Shown here: positions 41,166-48,066 of the stretch, piece after piece
How positions within the stretch are numbered: position 1 is the first letter of the stretch
Layout of the letters: the number at the start of each line of letters is the position of its first letter
Virus record (IMG/VR): IMGVR_UViG_3300025099_000034
Span: 1 to 48,547 of that record
Origin: a virus
DNA: 48,547 nt
Reading direction: 5' to 3' (one strand)
Notes under the pieces: model-generated
Seen by the model: the letters and a program-made list of their open reading frames with translations, nothing else
Told to the model about the DNA's origin: nothing
The model's database searches: none
Translations under genes and position numbers: made by a program

Positions 41166-42578
41166 TTAGTTTTGCACGTATGTTCCGCTTCCTGTATATT
41201 TTAATATTGTATCAGTGCCGTCTGTTGTAATAGTTGGACTTCCGGTTGTTGTTCCTGAGTATTGAAATGTAGGTATTCTTAAAACAAAAACACCACCTGC
41301 TCCAGAACCACCATTTCCTCCACCTTTTGAACCTCCACCTCCACCTCCGGTGCTTGCTGTCGCATCACCAGCAGAGCCATTACCTGCGTCTCCACCTCCT
41401 CCAGTACCTCCGGTTGAACCAATACTTTGTCCACCTCCTCCACCTCCACCAGCATAAGTAACTGACGAACCTGTAATTGATACAGCTAATCCATTTCCTC
41501 CTTGCGCTCCTGAGCTTCCGCTAACTCCTGCAGCAGATGCTCCACCTCCTCCACCTCCTAACGAACCGTCTCTTGAACCACCGTCAAATCCTTCATTTGC
41601 TGTTCCTGACCCTATAGTACCAACACAACAACCAGCTCCACCACCCGAACCTCCACTTCCAGGGGCTACATAGTGTGATGATTGTTGTTGACCTCCACCT
41701 CTTCCACCACCAGATACAGAAAGAACCGTTGTGCTGGAATAGGCTAAAGAAGTAAGATTACCATTATTACCTCGACCAAGACCAGATGGCGAAGGTGGGC
41801 TTGGCACACCCCCCGCACCTATAGTTATTGTATATGTTCCGGCTGACAATTGAATTTGAGATTCAGCGCTTGCGCCACCACCTGATGTTGAACCGAATGA
41901 TGTTCTTAACCCTCCAGCTCCTCCACCACCAGAATTTTGTGCACTACCCCAAATACTTCCACCAGAACCTCCTCCACCAACAATTAAATAATCAATCAAA
42001 ATTGGAAGAGCAATATTGTTTATTCTTTTCCAATCCGTCCCGTTATAATATTCTTGACATGAAGCTGAACCTTCTGATGCTTCAGACGTAGTGTTTCTAA
42101 CCATACCAGCTACATCTGTAGCAGGTCTATTTAATGCTGTTCCTGTAGGAATTTTTAAACCTAAGTCTGAATGTAGATTTGTGTATATTAAATTGTTTTG
42201 TCCTCCCATGTAACCATGAACCTTACAAGCATAACTAACCACGTCAAAATTTCCACTTACCGTTATGGTAACATCTCCAGAATAATATGTATACGTGTTG
42301 CCGTCAGGCCCTGTTTGAGAACCCTCGTTTACTGCTCCTGTATAAGATATTAAAGAAGTCTTGCCATTGTTAAGAATAGCTATAGGGTGACTAGATGAAA
42401 CGCTGCTTAAAACATAAGTTCCATTTACCACACCATACAAACCATAAGCCCCATTAAAGTTATATTGATTTCCACCACCAGCATCTAAATAAGTAACTGT
42501 GTTTGTTGCCGCTAATGAATAGTCAGGCAATCCACCTCTTAAATCTACTACTTGTCCTCTTACTTTTGTTGTTGCCAT
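41166..42578 (-). CDS. Tail fibre with cupredoxin-like copper-ligand motif and glycine-rich tip
   Basis: A 470-residue protein starting MATTKVRG. Residues about 35-130 form a beta domain with SSHPIAI (His64) and SYACKVHGYMGG, giving Cys118, His121 and Met124. That His...Cys-x2-His-x2-Met spacing is the type-1 copper ligand set of amicyanin-like cupredoxins. A collar-type motif (I-P-T-G-T-A-L-N-R-P) follows at about 152-160, then a Gly-rich tip from about residue 198 whose start (GGLRTSFGSTSGGGASAES) is nearly identical to the tip of the 1038-residue fibre. Fibre role likely; copper binding is an inference from ligand spacing. Confidence 0.7.
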   Translation of the reverse strand: MATTKVRGQVVDLRGGLPDYSLAATNTVTYLDAGGGNQYNFNGAYGLYGVVNGTYVLSSVSSSHPIAILNNGKTSLISYTGAVNEGSQTGPDGNTYTYYSGDVTITVSGNFDVVSYACKVHGYMGGQNNLIYTNLHSDLGLKIPTGTALNRPATDVAGMVRNTTSEASEGSASCQEYYNGTDWKRINNIALPILIDYLIVGGGGSGGSIWGSAQNSGGGGAGGLRTSFGSTSGGGASAESQIQLSAGTYTITIGAGGVPSPPSPSGLGRGNNGNLTSLAYSSTTVLSVSGGGRGGGQQQSSHYVAPGSGGSGGGAGCCVGTIGSGTANEGFDGGSRDGSLGGGGGGASAAGVSGSSGAQGGNGLAVSITGSSVTYAGGGGGGGQSIGSTGGTGGGGDAGNGSAGDATASTGGGGGGSKGGGNGGSGAGGVFVLRIPTFQYSGTTTGSPTITTDGTDTILKYTGSGTYVQN

Positions 42579-42579
42579 A

Positions 42580-43263
42580 TTATTCTATTGTAGATTCTAC
42601 CAATTCCCAATTAATAATTTCTTCATTCCAAATATACGAATTTTCATCATCTGGATAAACTACTGGTGCTTCCCATAAACAAGTATCCTCATTTAAAGAC
42701 CAAGACCCAAATGGTTGTGGTGCATAAAAAGCATCTCTTACAGGGTCGTAAGTATACCCTACTCCTGCATAATTTTTTCTAAACGGTGTGCCATCGTTTT
42801 GGTTAACACCACCGTGTGTATTGTAGGAAGTTCTTTTGCATAGTCCACCTTTTCCATAATACCCTTCCCAGTAAACCGTGTTGTCTATAATTTCTGGCGG
42901 AAGTGCATGAAGCTCTTCTAGCTTTACTTGTATCTCAGCCTCAATCGCTGTAACTTCTTCTTGTGTTTTACCTGTCCTACTATCTTCTAAATCACTTATC
43001 TCTTGTTCTAGTGTTTCATCTCTAGCAGATTTCTCATAGGTCTCAGGCACTCCGGTTATAACATTGGTTACTATGCACAGCTGATTATTTATCTCTTGAT
43101 ACTTAGCGTCTATCTCTGCTTGCTTAGCTTCAATCGCAGCTGCATCTTCTTCAGTCGGTTGTTCAATAGAAGTAAGATTACCCATCTCACCCCATAATAC
43201 GTAGAGCTCTTCTCTTAGAGTTTCTGTTGTGTGGTCGTTATTTAAAAATGCGTAGTGTGCCAT
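42580..43263 (-). CDS. Fibre-associated protein, long MAHY-type paralogue
   Basis: A 227-residue protein. The C-terminal half (N-T-H-G-G-V, then T-P-F-R-K-N-Y-A-G-V-G-Y-T-Y-D, then W-S-L-N-E-D) matches a structural family of marine phages and the shorter protein at 37636-38013. Residues about 30-110 are an inserted Glu/Ile-rich coiled coil, partly repeated (AIEAKQAEIDAKYQEIN and AIEAEIQVKLEEL). It lies between two glycine-rich fibre genes and ends one base before the next. Possibly a fibre-linking or trimerisation protein. Confidence 0.6.
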   Translation of the reverse strand: MAHYAFLNNDHTTETLREELYVLWGEMGNLTSIEQPTEEDAAAIEAKQAEIDAKYQEINNQLCIVTNVITGVPETYEKSARDETLEQEISDLEDSRTGKTQEEVTAIEAEIQVKLEELHALPPEIIDNTVYWEGYYGKGGLCKRTSYNTHGGVNQNDGTPFRKNYAGVGYTYDPVRDAFYAPQPFGSWSLNEDTCLWEAPVVYPDDENSYIWNEEIINWELVESTIE

Positions 43264-43265
43264 TA

Positions 43266-44222
43266 TTATAGTGTTACTGTCATTGTTGTGGAGTTATTAA
43301 AAACATAATAATTATAAGTTGCGTCTGAATTAGTGCTTGAATATCCCCCTATGTTTGCTGTAATACTGCTTTTGTTAACCCTTACCACTACAATACCTGA
43401 CCCACCAGCATACGCTGGTAATGGGGGTGTCGTGTTTGGGAAAGTAGACCTTCCACCTCCACCTCCACCTAAATTAGTAGTACCGTTTGCACCACCACCC
43501 AGATTATATTTGTCACTTTGGCCAGCACCACCACCACCTGCTCCACCAGGTGTTGCAACAGTCCATCTTCCAGAACCTCCACCACCAGCATATAATGTTC
43601 TACCAGCATCGGCAAATTCTCTTGTTGTAGTTCCTTGCCCTACCCCTTTTGTTGTACCATCTGAAGCTCCTCCATTTCCTCCATCAGTTCCTCCAGCTCC
43701 ATCAGTAGCCGTACCTCCACCTGAACCACCGTTTCCACCATCGTAACTTTGTAAACCCCCAGTACCACCTGCAATTGAATAAGTAGTACCACTATTAATT
43801 ATACTTGTAGTTCCTCCAGTTCCTCCAGCCGGACTTGAATCATAAACTCCTGCTGCTCCTCCTGCACCCACATTAACAGTTACGTTTCCATATAATGCTA
43901 TAGTGGCTGTAGTAGTTGTATAACCTCCAGCTCCACCACCAGGATAATCACCACTTGTATTATTTTGCGCTCCACCGCCTCCACCGCCTCCTACCATAAA
44001 GACTTCAGCGTTTTGTGTTCCAGGAGGTGCAGCTGATGTATTTTCAGAAAATCTCTTCCAATTTACGTTGTCTTTGTATTCGAGTCTGTTGTCGGTTGTA
44101 TTTAAACGCAGGTCTCCAGCAACTCCCGTTGGTCTTTGAGCTTCAGTTCCCTTAGCCCACACTAGACCTCCAGTGTTACCACTCATGTCAATTACGTTTG
44201 TAGTTACTTTGTTTGTTGCCAT
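43266..44222 (-). CDS. Short tail fibre with glycine-rich tip
   Basis: A 318-residue protein. Residues about 20-60 carry the collar-type motif G-T-E-A-Q-R-P and R-L-N-T-T-D-N-R-L-E-Y with N-W-K-R. The remaining 250 residues are mostly Gly with Ser, Thr and Ala (A-E-V-F-M-V-G-G-G-G-G-G-G starts it), ending in a beta-rich cap (V-V-V-R-V). It is a paralogue of the two neighbouring fibres but has no repeat domains. The glycine tips of S16-type adhesins, which form polyglycine helices, are a structural model; that is analogy only. Confidence 0.7.
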   Translation of the reverse strand: MATNKVTTNVIDMSGNTGGLVWAKGTEAQRPTGVAGDLRLNTTDNRLEYKDNVNWKRFSENTSAAPPGTQNAEVFMVGGGGGGGAQNNTSGDYPGGGAGGYTTTTATIALYGNVTVNVGAGGAAGVYDSSPAGGTGGTTSIINSGTTYSIAGGTGGLQSYDGGNGGSGGGTATDGAGGTDGGNGGASDGTTKGVGQGTTTREFADAGRTLYAGGGGSGRWTVATPGGAGGGGAGQSDKYNLGGGANGTTNLGGGGGGRSTFPNTTPPLPAYAGGSGIVVVRVNKSSITANIGGYSSTNSDATYNYYVFNNSTTMTVTL

Positions 44223-44232
44223 GAGCTAAACG

Positions 44233-44898
44233 TTATTGTGTTATTACTACTTCTATTCCATTTGCTGCGGTTGTCGGTGGCGCTGTTGCGAAAGTTAATG
44301 TCGTTCCTGCAACTGTATAGTTTGCCGTTCCCCCAGAATCTTTGGAGTTTTGATATACACCGCTTATAAATATGTTCAGATTAGCAGACGCCGTTGGCGT
44401 TACTGATAATGTAAAAGCTGTTGTTGAGTTGTTTCCTGTAAACTGGTCTTTAACAACTGAAGTTCCTGTAGCAGTAGCTGCAACTGTAATTTCTGTTGCT
44501 GATGTTTGTGTTAAAGTAATTCCTGCACCTTCTGTAAGACTAACTGCTGAATCAGTTCCAGCTGCTGCATCTAATTGTAAAGGAACACTACTTCCAACTT
44601 TTGCGCCCGCATTTATGGTATATGTATCTCCTAAAGTTGTGGTAGCTATATTTATTTCATTAGCACTCGTTCTTGATAAAGTAATGTTTTGACCACCTGT
44701 CAGAATAATCGCATCATTCGTAGAATCACTACCTGCTAAGTTTATGTTTGTAGTTGCTGCTGGGACATCTATCGTATATGTAGTTCCAGATAGCAAAGAT
44801 TTTGCTACTTGTATATTGTCAGTTCCTTTATACCCAACGAAATAATCTATATCCGCTAGAGAAGAACCTGTTGTAAATTGTGAAAATTTTACTGCCAT
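44233..44898 (-). CDS. Tail fibre/structural protein
   Basis: A 221-residue Thr/Ala-rich, beta-rich protein. The start MAVKFSQFTTG with D-I-D-Y-F-V-G-Y-K-G-T-D-N is typical of phage fibre N-termini. The middle repeats I-T-L-(S/T)-x-T-S-A-x-E-I twice, suggesting a beta-helix or stacked repeat. The C-terminus (VYQN, then N-Y-T-V-A-G-T-T-L-T-F-A-T-A-P-P) is a common terminal domain of phage fibres. It is part of the fibre block and follows the small structural genes. Confidence 0.65.
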   Translation of the reverse strand: MAVKFSQFTTGSSLADIDYFVGYKGTDNIQVAKSLLSGTTYTIDVPAATTNINLAGSDSTNDAIILTGGQNITLSRTSANEINIATTTLGDTYTINAGAKVGSSVPLQLDAAAGTDSAVSLTEGAGITLTQTSATEITVAATATGTSVVKDQFTGNNSTTAFTLSVTPTASANLNIFISGVYQNSKDSGGTANYTVAGTTLTFATAPPTTAANGIEVVITQ

Positions 44899-44908
44899 TT
44901 TATTTTAA

Positions 44909-45061
44909 TTAAGGTGCTTGTTCTGTTATTATGTCTTGACTTCCTAGTTCACTTACCATTTGTATTCCTATTTCCGTTACTACATCTTCTCCTCCATAAG
45001 GTGGGTTTACTGAACCTTGGTTTGTTCCTATAAAATTTCCTATGGCAATAATTAAAGACAT
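44909..45061 (-). CDS. Small phage structural-block protein
   Basis: A 50-residue protein starting MSLIIAIGNFIGTNQGSVNP, with Gly/Pro-rich and Thr/Glu-rich parts. Similar tiny proteins occur in marine phages between fibre and spike genes. Function unknown; no membrane segment beyond the weakly hydrophobic start. The start lies one base before the stop of the 156-residue gene. Confidence 0.55.
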   Translation of the reverse strand: MSLIIAIGNFIGTNQGSVNPPYGGEDVVTEIGIQMVSELGSQDIITEQAP

Positions 45062-45062
45062 A

Positions 45063-45533
45063 CTACCAAAGAGCTATTATATTAGATGCTGATGTTCCAG
45101 TAGCCCATACCTTTTTAACTTGCACAGGGAAAAATGCCCCCGTGTTAATTCCTTGGAATGTTACCTCATCACCAGCAACTGTTGTTACTTTTAAATTACC
45201 TGCTGTTCCTATGTAAAGGACAGCGCCTTCTTGATTACCACCATAAATCTCATAAGCTTTTCCACTTGCTGCAAATATGTTTGCAGAGACAGTAAGTGTA
45301 TTATCATCTTCAATACCAATTACTACTGCTTGCGTGTTGTCAGTTGTATTAACAATAATCATATTTAGATGCACCCCGCTAGTTAAAAACGTAGCGTTAG
45401 AATCTATTAGTTGTGTTGCGCTTCCAGAAGTTGTAGTTCCTGTTGGACCTGCAGTTCCTGTATCAGGAATGTCTGTATTATCAGATGTGTTAACTGACCA
45501 TGCTTTCCCTGCTTGTAATTTTTGGTATGCCAT
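45063..45533 (-). CDS. Virion structural protein (spike/decoration-like)
   Basis: A 156-residue beta-rich protein starting MAYQKLQAGKAWSV and ending S-N-I-I-A-L-W. The string VLYIGTAGNLKV followed by D-E-V-T-F-Q and F-F-P-V-Q-V-K-K-V is a family I know from phage structural blocks, sometimes called spike or head fibre proteins. There is a Thr/Gly-rich insertion early on. Position: first structural gene after the small basic protein cluster. Confidence 0.65.
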   Translation of the reverse strand: MAYQKLQAGKAWSVNTSDNTDIPDTGTAGPTGTTTSGSATQLIDSNATFLTSGVHLNMIIVNTTDNTQAVVIGIEDDNTLTVSANIFAASGKAYEIYGGNQEGAVLYIGTAGNLKVTTVAGDEVTFQGINTGAFFPVQVKKVWATGTSASNIIALW

Positions 45534-45536
45534 AAT

Positions 45537-45692
45537 TTATTTTTTATAAGGGAACATTCTGTTAAGACCATCTCGTCTTTCACTGCACCCGCAATCTTTG
45601 TTTAATTTTTCCGCTACTATATCTACAGCTTTTTTAATCCCTGTAAACTTAGTAAACTTTTCTATATCATCTCCCAGTCCTCTTGACTTCAT
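45537..45692 (-). CDS. Small phage protein (CGCSERR type)
   Basis: A 51-residue protein starting MKSRGLGDDIEKFTKFTGIK with the string DCGCSERRDGLN and ending M-F-P-Y-K-K. The pattern (G-L-G-D-x-I-E-x-F-T, G-I-K, C-G-C-x2-R) is frequent among marine phages and is probably conserved for a reason not yet known. The Cys pair might bind a metal or form a disulfide. It overlaps the preceding gene by ATGA. Confidence 0.7.
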   Translation of the reverse strand: MKSRGLGDDIEKFTKFTGIKKAVDIVAEKLNKDCGCSERRDGLNRMFPYKK

Positions 45693-45850
45693 TTTATACA
45701 TATACATTTTTCATTTTTACAATCTTTCATCTTAAATGATATTGCAAATATAATCTTATTCCATCCACATTTAAAATTATGTGTAAGATTTCCCCACCAT
45801 CTTGCGATATCGTGAGAAGTTTTAATAAGCCATGCTCCTAGTTTTTTCAT
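45689..45850 (-). CDS. Small basic Trp/Cys-containing protein
   Basis: A 53-residue protein starting MKKLGAWLIKTSHDIARWWG, with a Lys-rich C-terminus containing C-K-N-E-K-C-I-C. No family is recognised. It is linked to the next gene by an ATGA overlap, which supports translation. The N-terminal part could be a membrane-associating amphipathic helix. Confidence 0.6.
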   Translation of the reverse strand: MKKLGAWLIKTSHDIARWWGNLTHNFKCGWNKIIFAISFKMKDCKNEKCICIK

Positions 45851-45851
45851 A

Positions 45852-46007
45852 TTATTTCATGTTTGAATCAGCTGAGTATGGGTGTTCTCCATAATACTTG
45901 TACATCCCTTTAGACTCATTTCTTCTGTCTTTTAAAGATTGTTTTTTCTTACCGTTACGAAGTGCGATTGCTTCGTCGTCTCTTGAATTGTATCCTTGTT
46001 TTTTCAT
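45852..46007 (-). CDS. Small basic phage protein (MKKQGYN type)
   Basis: A 51-residue protein starting MKKQGYNSRDDEAIALRNGK, followed by K-K-Q-S-L-K-D-R-R-N-E-S-K-G-M. This is one of the commonest small-protein patterns in marine phage genomes and function is unknown. It is strongly charged and probably unstructured alone. A TATCTTTG promoter element lies about 22 bases upstream of its start. Confidence 0.7.
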   Translation of the reverse strand: MKKQGYNSRDDEAIALRNGKKKQSLKDRRNESKGMYKYYGEHPYSADSNMK

Positions 46008-46028
46008 TGTATAAAAATTTTATAAATA

Positions 46029-46036
46029 CAAAGATA
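46029..46036 (-). promoter_or_regulatory. Candidate promoter -7 element (TATCTTTG)
   Basis: The minus strand reads TATCTTTG in the 45-base gap between the genes starting at 46007 and ending at 46053. The 24 bases around it are identical to the region at 13304. Two identical copies in non-coding gaps 32 kb apart strongly suggest a phage-encoded or phage-adapted promoter. Confidence 0.6.
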
Positions 46037-46052
46037 CTAATATTTTCATTGT

Positions 46053-46307
46053 CTATTTTTTTGACTTAGCACCTCTACATTTCCATCGCTTTCTTGATAA
46101 GTTGTTGGGCGTGTTTGGGTCGTTTTGCTTTTTCTTGCTCAGACGTCTTTTAATACCTAGACTTCTAGCGCAGTAGCTGTCCCCTTTGGAAGTACCCGGT
46201 TTTACTCTAGGTCCACCGCCTTTAGCTTTACCTGCCTGACCATAGCTTATTCTTCTACCGTCAGATGTTACTTTTACTTTTGCTTTACCTTGTCTTGGTC
46301 TTGCCAT
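46053..46307 (-). CDS. Small basic phage protein (DUF6321-like)
   Basis: An 84-residue, very basic protein. The strings S-D-G-R-R-I-S-Y-G-Q-A-G-K-A-K, K-P-G-T-S-K-G-D-S-Y-C-A-R-S and R-K-R-W-K-C-R-G match a small phage family I believe is called DUF6321. Two Cys and many Lys/Arg suggest DNA binding or metal binding. It starts one base after the preceding gene ends and has no known function. Confidence 0.65.
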   Translation of the reverse strand: MARPRQGKAKVKVTSDGRRISYGQAGKAKGGGPRVKPGTSKGDSYCARSLGIKRRLSKKKQNDPNTPNNLSRKRWKCRGAKSKK

Positions 46308-46549
46308 TATGCGTTTCTTACTTTTGCTGCTTTAGTATTTGCTACTACTGTTCTACCTTTTGCTCCTTCTCTTTTTTTCTTACGAGCTGTTTGTGCTAAC
46401 TGTCTTTTAGAAAGTCTTAATGCTTTTTTTCTTGGAAGACATCTATCTGGATTCTCTTTATCTTTACTCGTACCGCATTTGCCTTTTATTTTACCATCTG
46501 TTCCAATACGAACCCAATCTTGTTTTACCCAATCTTTTAAAGCACCCAC
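46307..46549 (-). CDS. Small basic phage protein (DUF5872-like)
   Basis: An 80-residue protein with D-W-V-R-I-G-T-D-G-K-I, then KCGTSKDKENPDRCLPRKKA and an Arg/Lys-rich C-terminus. I know this C-G-T-S-x-n-D-R-C-L-P string from a family also present in giant viruses (DUF5872-like, name uncertain). The start is GTG 46549, sharing a base with the TAG of the upstream gene. Function unknown; nucleic-acid binding is plausible. Confidence 0.65.
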   Translation of the reverse strand: MGALKDWVKQDWVRIGTDGKIKGKCGTSKDKENPDRCLPRKKALRLSKRQLAQTARKKKREGAKGRTVVANTKAAKVRNA

Positions 46550-46683
46550 TACTTTTTCATTTTAGCTCCAGCAATCTTATCTGCATAAGTTATGCTAGGA
46601 TTGTTATCTAAGCCAGCATTTACGCTTAGCATACCAAACTTTGTTCTTTTACCCTTGCGGGCTTTTTTATTCATTCTACTCAT
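46549..46683 (-). CDS. Small basic phage protein
   Basis: A 44-residue protein starting MSRMNKKARKGKRTKFGMLS. It has a basic first half and a polar second half ending A-G-A-K-M-K-K. It is linked by ATGA to the gene before it and shares its last base with the GTG of the next one. No family known to me beyond marine-phage small proteins. Confidence 0.6.
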   Translation of the reverse strand: MSRMNKKARKGKRTKFGMLSVNAGLDNNPSITYADKIAGAKMKK

Positions 46684-46835
46684 TTTTTACTTTTTTTTGC
46701 GTAGTTAGGGTCTTTACAATATTTACTTGCAGCCATATTTGCATAAGCAGACGGGTATGTATCAAACGTTCTCTTTGCCCAAGCAATACCTGCTGAACAA
46801 ATTTTATTCTTACGTCCTGTTTTTTTCTTAGCCAT
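46680..46835 (-). CDS. Small basic phage protein (KNKICSAGIAWAKRTF type)
   Basis: A 51-residue protein with K-N-K-I-C-S-A-G-I-A-W-A-K-R-T-F, then A-N-M-A-A-S-K-Y-C-K-D-P-N-Y and a Lys-rich end. The string is recurrent in marine phages, and I treat the conservation as real although the function is unknown. Its TGA overlaps the next ATG (ATGA). Confidence 0.7.
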   Translation of the reverse strand: MAKKKTGRKNKICSAGIAWAKRTFDTYPSAYANMAASKYCKDPNYAKKSKK

Positions 46836-46837
46836 TA

Positions 46838-46939
46838 TTACTTAGACTTAACTTTTTTACCAGTTTTTTTTGCATGCTTTTTTGCAGCTGCTTTTCCTTT
46901 TTTTGTGTAACTAAACTTTTTACTTCCTACTGTTGGCAT
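46838..46939 (-). CDS. Tiny Lys-rich protein
   Basis: A 33-residue, lysine-rich protein starting MPTVGSKKFSYTKKGKAAAK. Similar MPTVxGKKFxY peptides occur in other marine phages. Likely disordered and able to bind nucleic acid. Function unknown. Confidence 0.6.
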   Translation of the reverse strand: MPTVGSKKFSYTKKGKAAAKKHAKKTGKKVKSK

Positions 46940-47039
46940 AATTTGTTTTTTTATAAATTAATAAATTAGGGAAATCTTTAGTGCTTCCCTTTGAGCACTT
47001 GTAATTGTATTTGTTTTTATCTAATGAACTTTTAAACAT
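46920..47039 (-). CDS. Doubtful 39-residue frame
   Basis: An open frame that starts right after the stop of the gene at 47040 and overlaps the next gene by 20 bases. The product is basic, with no recognised motif. The stretch contains a short hairpin (agtgct/agcact near 46980-46998), so it may be non-coding leader instead. Listed because it fills an otherwise empty gap of 100 bases. Confidence 0.3.
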   Translation of the reverse strand: MFKSSLDKNKYNYKCSKGSTKDFPNLLIYKKTNYANSRK

Positions 47040-47336
47040 TTAATTTCTTTTTCTTTTTGCTAATCTATCTTTAGTTGTTTTTGCAAATCTTTGTCCGGCA
47101 GGCGTGTTTTTAATTTTGTCTTCCATAGTAATTCTTTTTGCCTCTTGAATAACTCTGCTTGGTGTTGCTTTCCCATATTTACCACTTCCGCTTTCTACAT
47201 TTTTTTTAGCAACCTTCATTATAGAATCTCTTTTAGCTTTCCTTTCAGCTCGAGTAGGGCTAGTTATTCTATCTACACTCTGGTTTCTAAATGTGTAAGA
47301 ATTATAATTTTTTTTATGACCTTTTTTGTGTGGCAT
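47040..47336 (-). CDS. Small basic hypothetical protein
   Basis: A 98-residue protein rich in Lys, Arg and Ser, starting MPHKKGHKKNYNSYTFRNQS. It has no hydrophobic core and is probably mostly helical or disordered. It begins where the preceding gene ends (one-base overlap). It belongs to the cluster of tiny basic proteins at the start of the late block; virion DNA binding is a guess. Confidence 0.65.
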   Translation of the reverse strand: MPHKKGHKKNYNSYTFRNQSVDRITSPTRAERKAKRDSIMKVAKKNVESGSGKYGKATPSRVIQEAKRITMEDKIKNTPAGQRFAKTTKDRLAKRKRN

Positions 47337-47584
47337 TATTTTTTATCCATTGGATTTTTTGTTTTCATAGTAGCATGAAGAATTTTTTCTTCTCTCGAAC
47401 CCTTTGGTGCGTATACCATTTTAGACTTACCTGTTGAAGGGTTGTAAATCTCTACATCCCCAGGAGTTGAATTAATTTTTTTAATTGCTGAGTTACGAAA
47501 TCCCACTGAGTCGTAATTATCCATTTTACGGATTCCTACTGACTTGGAATTGTTTTTTTTACTAGGTCTTATTCCTTTTGGCAT
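47336..47584 (-). CDS. Small basic hypothetical protein, first of the late block
   Basis: An 82-residue basic protein starting MPKGIRPSKKNNSKSVGIRK with a more ordered middle (P-G-D-V-E-I-Y-N-P-S-T-G-K-S-K-M-V-Y). It is the most upstream gene of the continuous minus-strand block and has a TATCTTTG element 17 bases upstream, in the divergent gap facing the winged-helix gene. Function unknown. Confidence 0.65.
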   Translation of the reverse strand: MPKGIRPSKKNNSKSVGIRKMDNYDSVGFRNSAIKKINSTPGDVEIYNPSTGKSKMVYAPKGSREEKILHATMKTKNPMDKK

Positions 47585-47600
47585 AATATTGTTATTTTTA

Positions 47601-47608
47601 CAAAGATA
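47601..47608 (-). promoter_or_regulatory. Candidate promoter -7 element (TATCTTTG) at head of late block
   Basis: The minus strand reads TATCTTTG in the 38-base divergent gap between the genes starting at 47584 (minus) and 47623 (plus). As the first such element of the minus-strand block it may be the main late promoter. Confidence 0.55.
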
Positions 47609-47622
47609 AGAAATCTAATATA

Positions 47623-48066
47623 ATGAAATTAAAAGTTAATGACTGCTTAAAATATTGGCGAGTCATCCGATACTTTATCAAACAAAAGTATGGTTTAACT
47701 ACCGGTGACCTAGACATGCTGCTGTTTCTTTACAGTGAAGATATATTTTCAAAAGAAAAGTTTGAAGAGTTTGATAACCTGCTCTCATGGGATGAAGATA
47801 GGTTTGATAGACTACTCAGAGATGGGTGGATTGAAGTGTTTCGCCGTAGGCGTAAAAAATTTAAAACACTGTACGGCCTTACGTTTAAAACTCAAAGAGT
47901 TATTAGCGGTATCTATAAAAAGCTTAGCGGGGAAGAAATACCTACAGACATGAGTAACAACCCAATCTTTGCAAAGAATGTAAAGTTTTCAGACAAGGTT
48001 TACAAGAAGATGATTATAGAGATGAACTCTACTATAAGACAACAACGACGTCTTTCTCCTGAATAA
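47623..48066 (+). CDS. Winged-helix (MarR-like) DNA-binding protein
   Basis: A 147-residue basic protein. Residues about 8-100 read as a winged helix: a first helix (Y-W-R-V-I-R-Y-F-I-K-Q-K-Y-G-L-T), a helix pair around T-G-D-L-D-M-L-L-F-L-Y, a recognition-type helix (D-E-D-R-F-D-R-L-L-R-D-G-W-I-E) and a basic wing (R-R-R-R-K-K-F-K). It is the only plus-strand gene in the right part and lies back-to-back with the late block promoter, so it could regulate late transcription. Target unknown. Confidence 0.6.
   Translation: MKLKVNDCLKYWRVIRYFIKQKYGLTTGDLDMLLFLYSEDIFSKEKFEEFDNLLSWDEDRFDRLLRDGWIEVFRRRRKKFKTLYGLTFKTQRVISGIYKKLSGEEIPTDMSNNPIFAKNVKFSDKVYKKMIIEMNSTIRQQRRLSPE

Noticed and set aside
43333-43746. 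137-codon Pro-rich frame on the plus strand
   Set aside because: It is the reverse complement of the glycine tip of the fibre gene at 43266-44222: GGN codons read backwards give Pro. No independent support.
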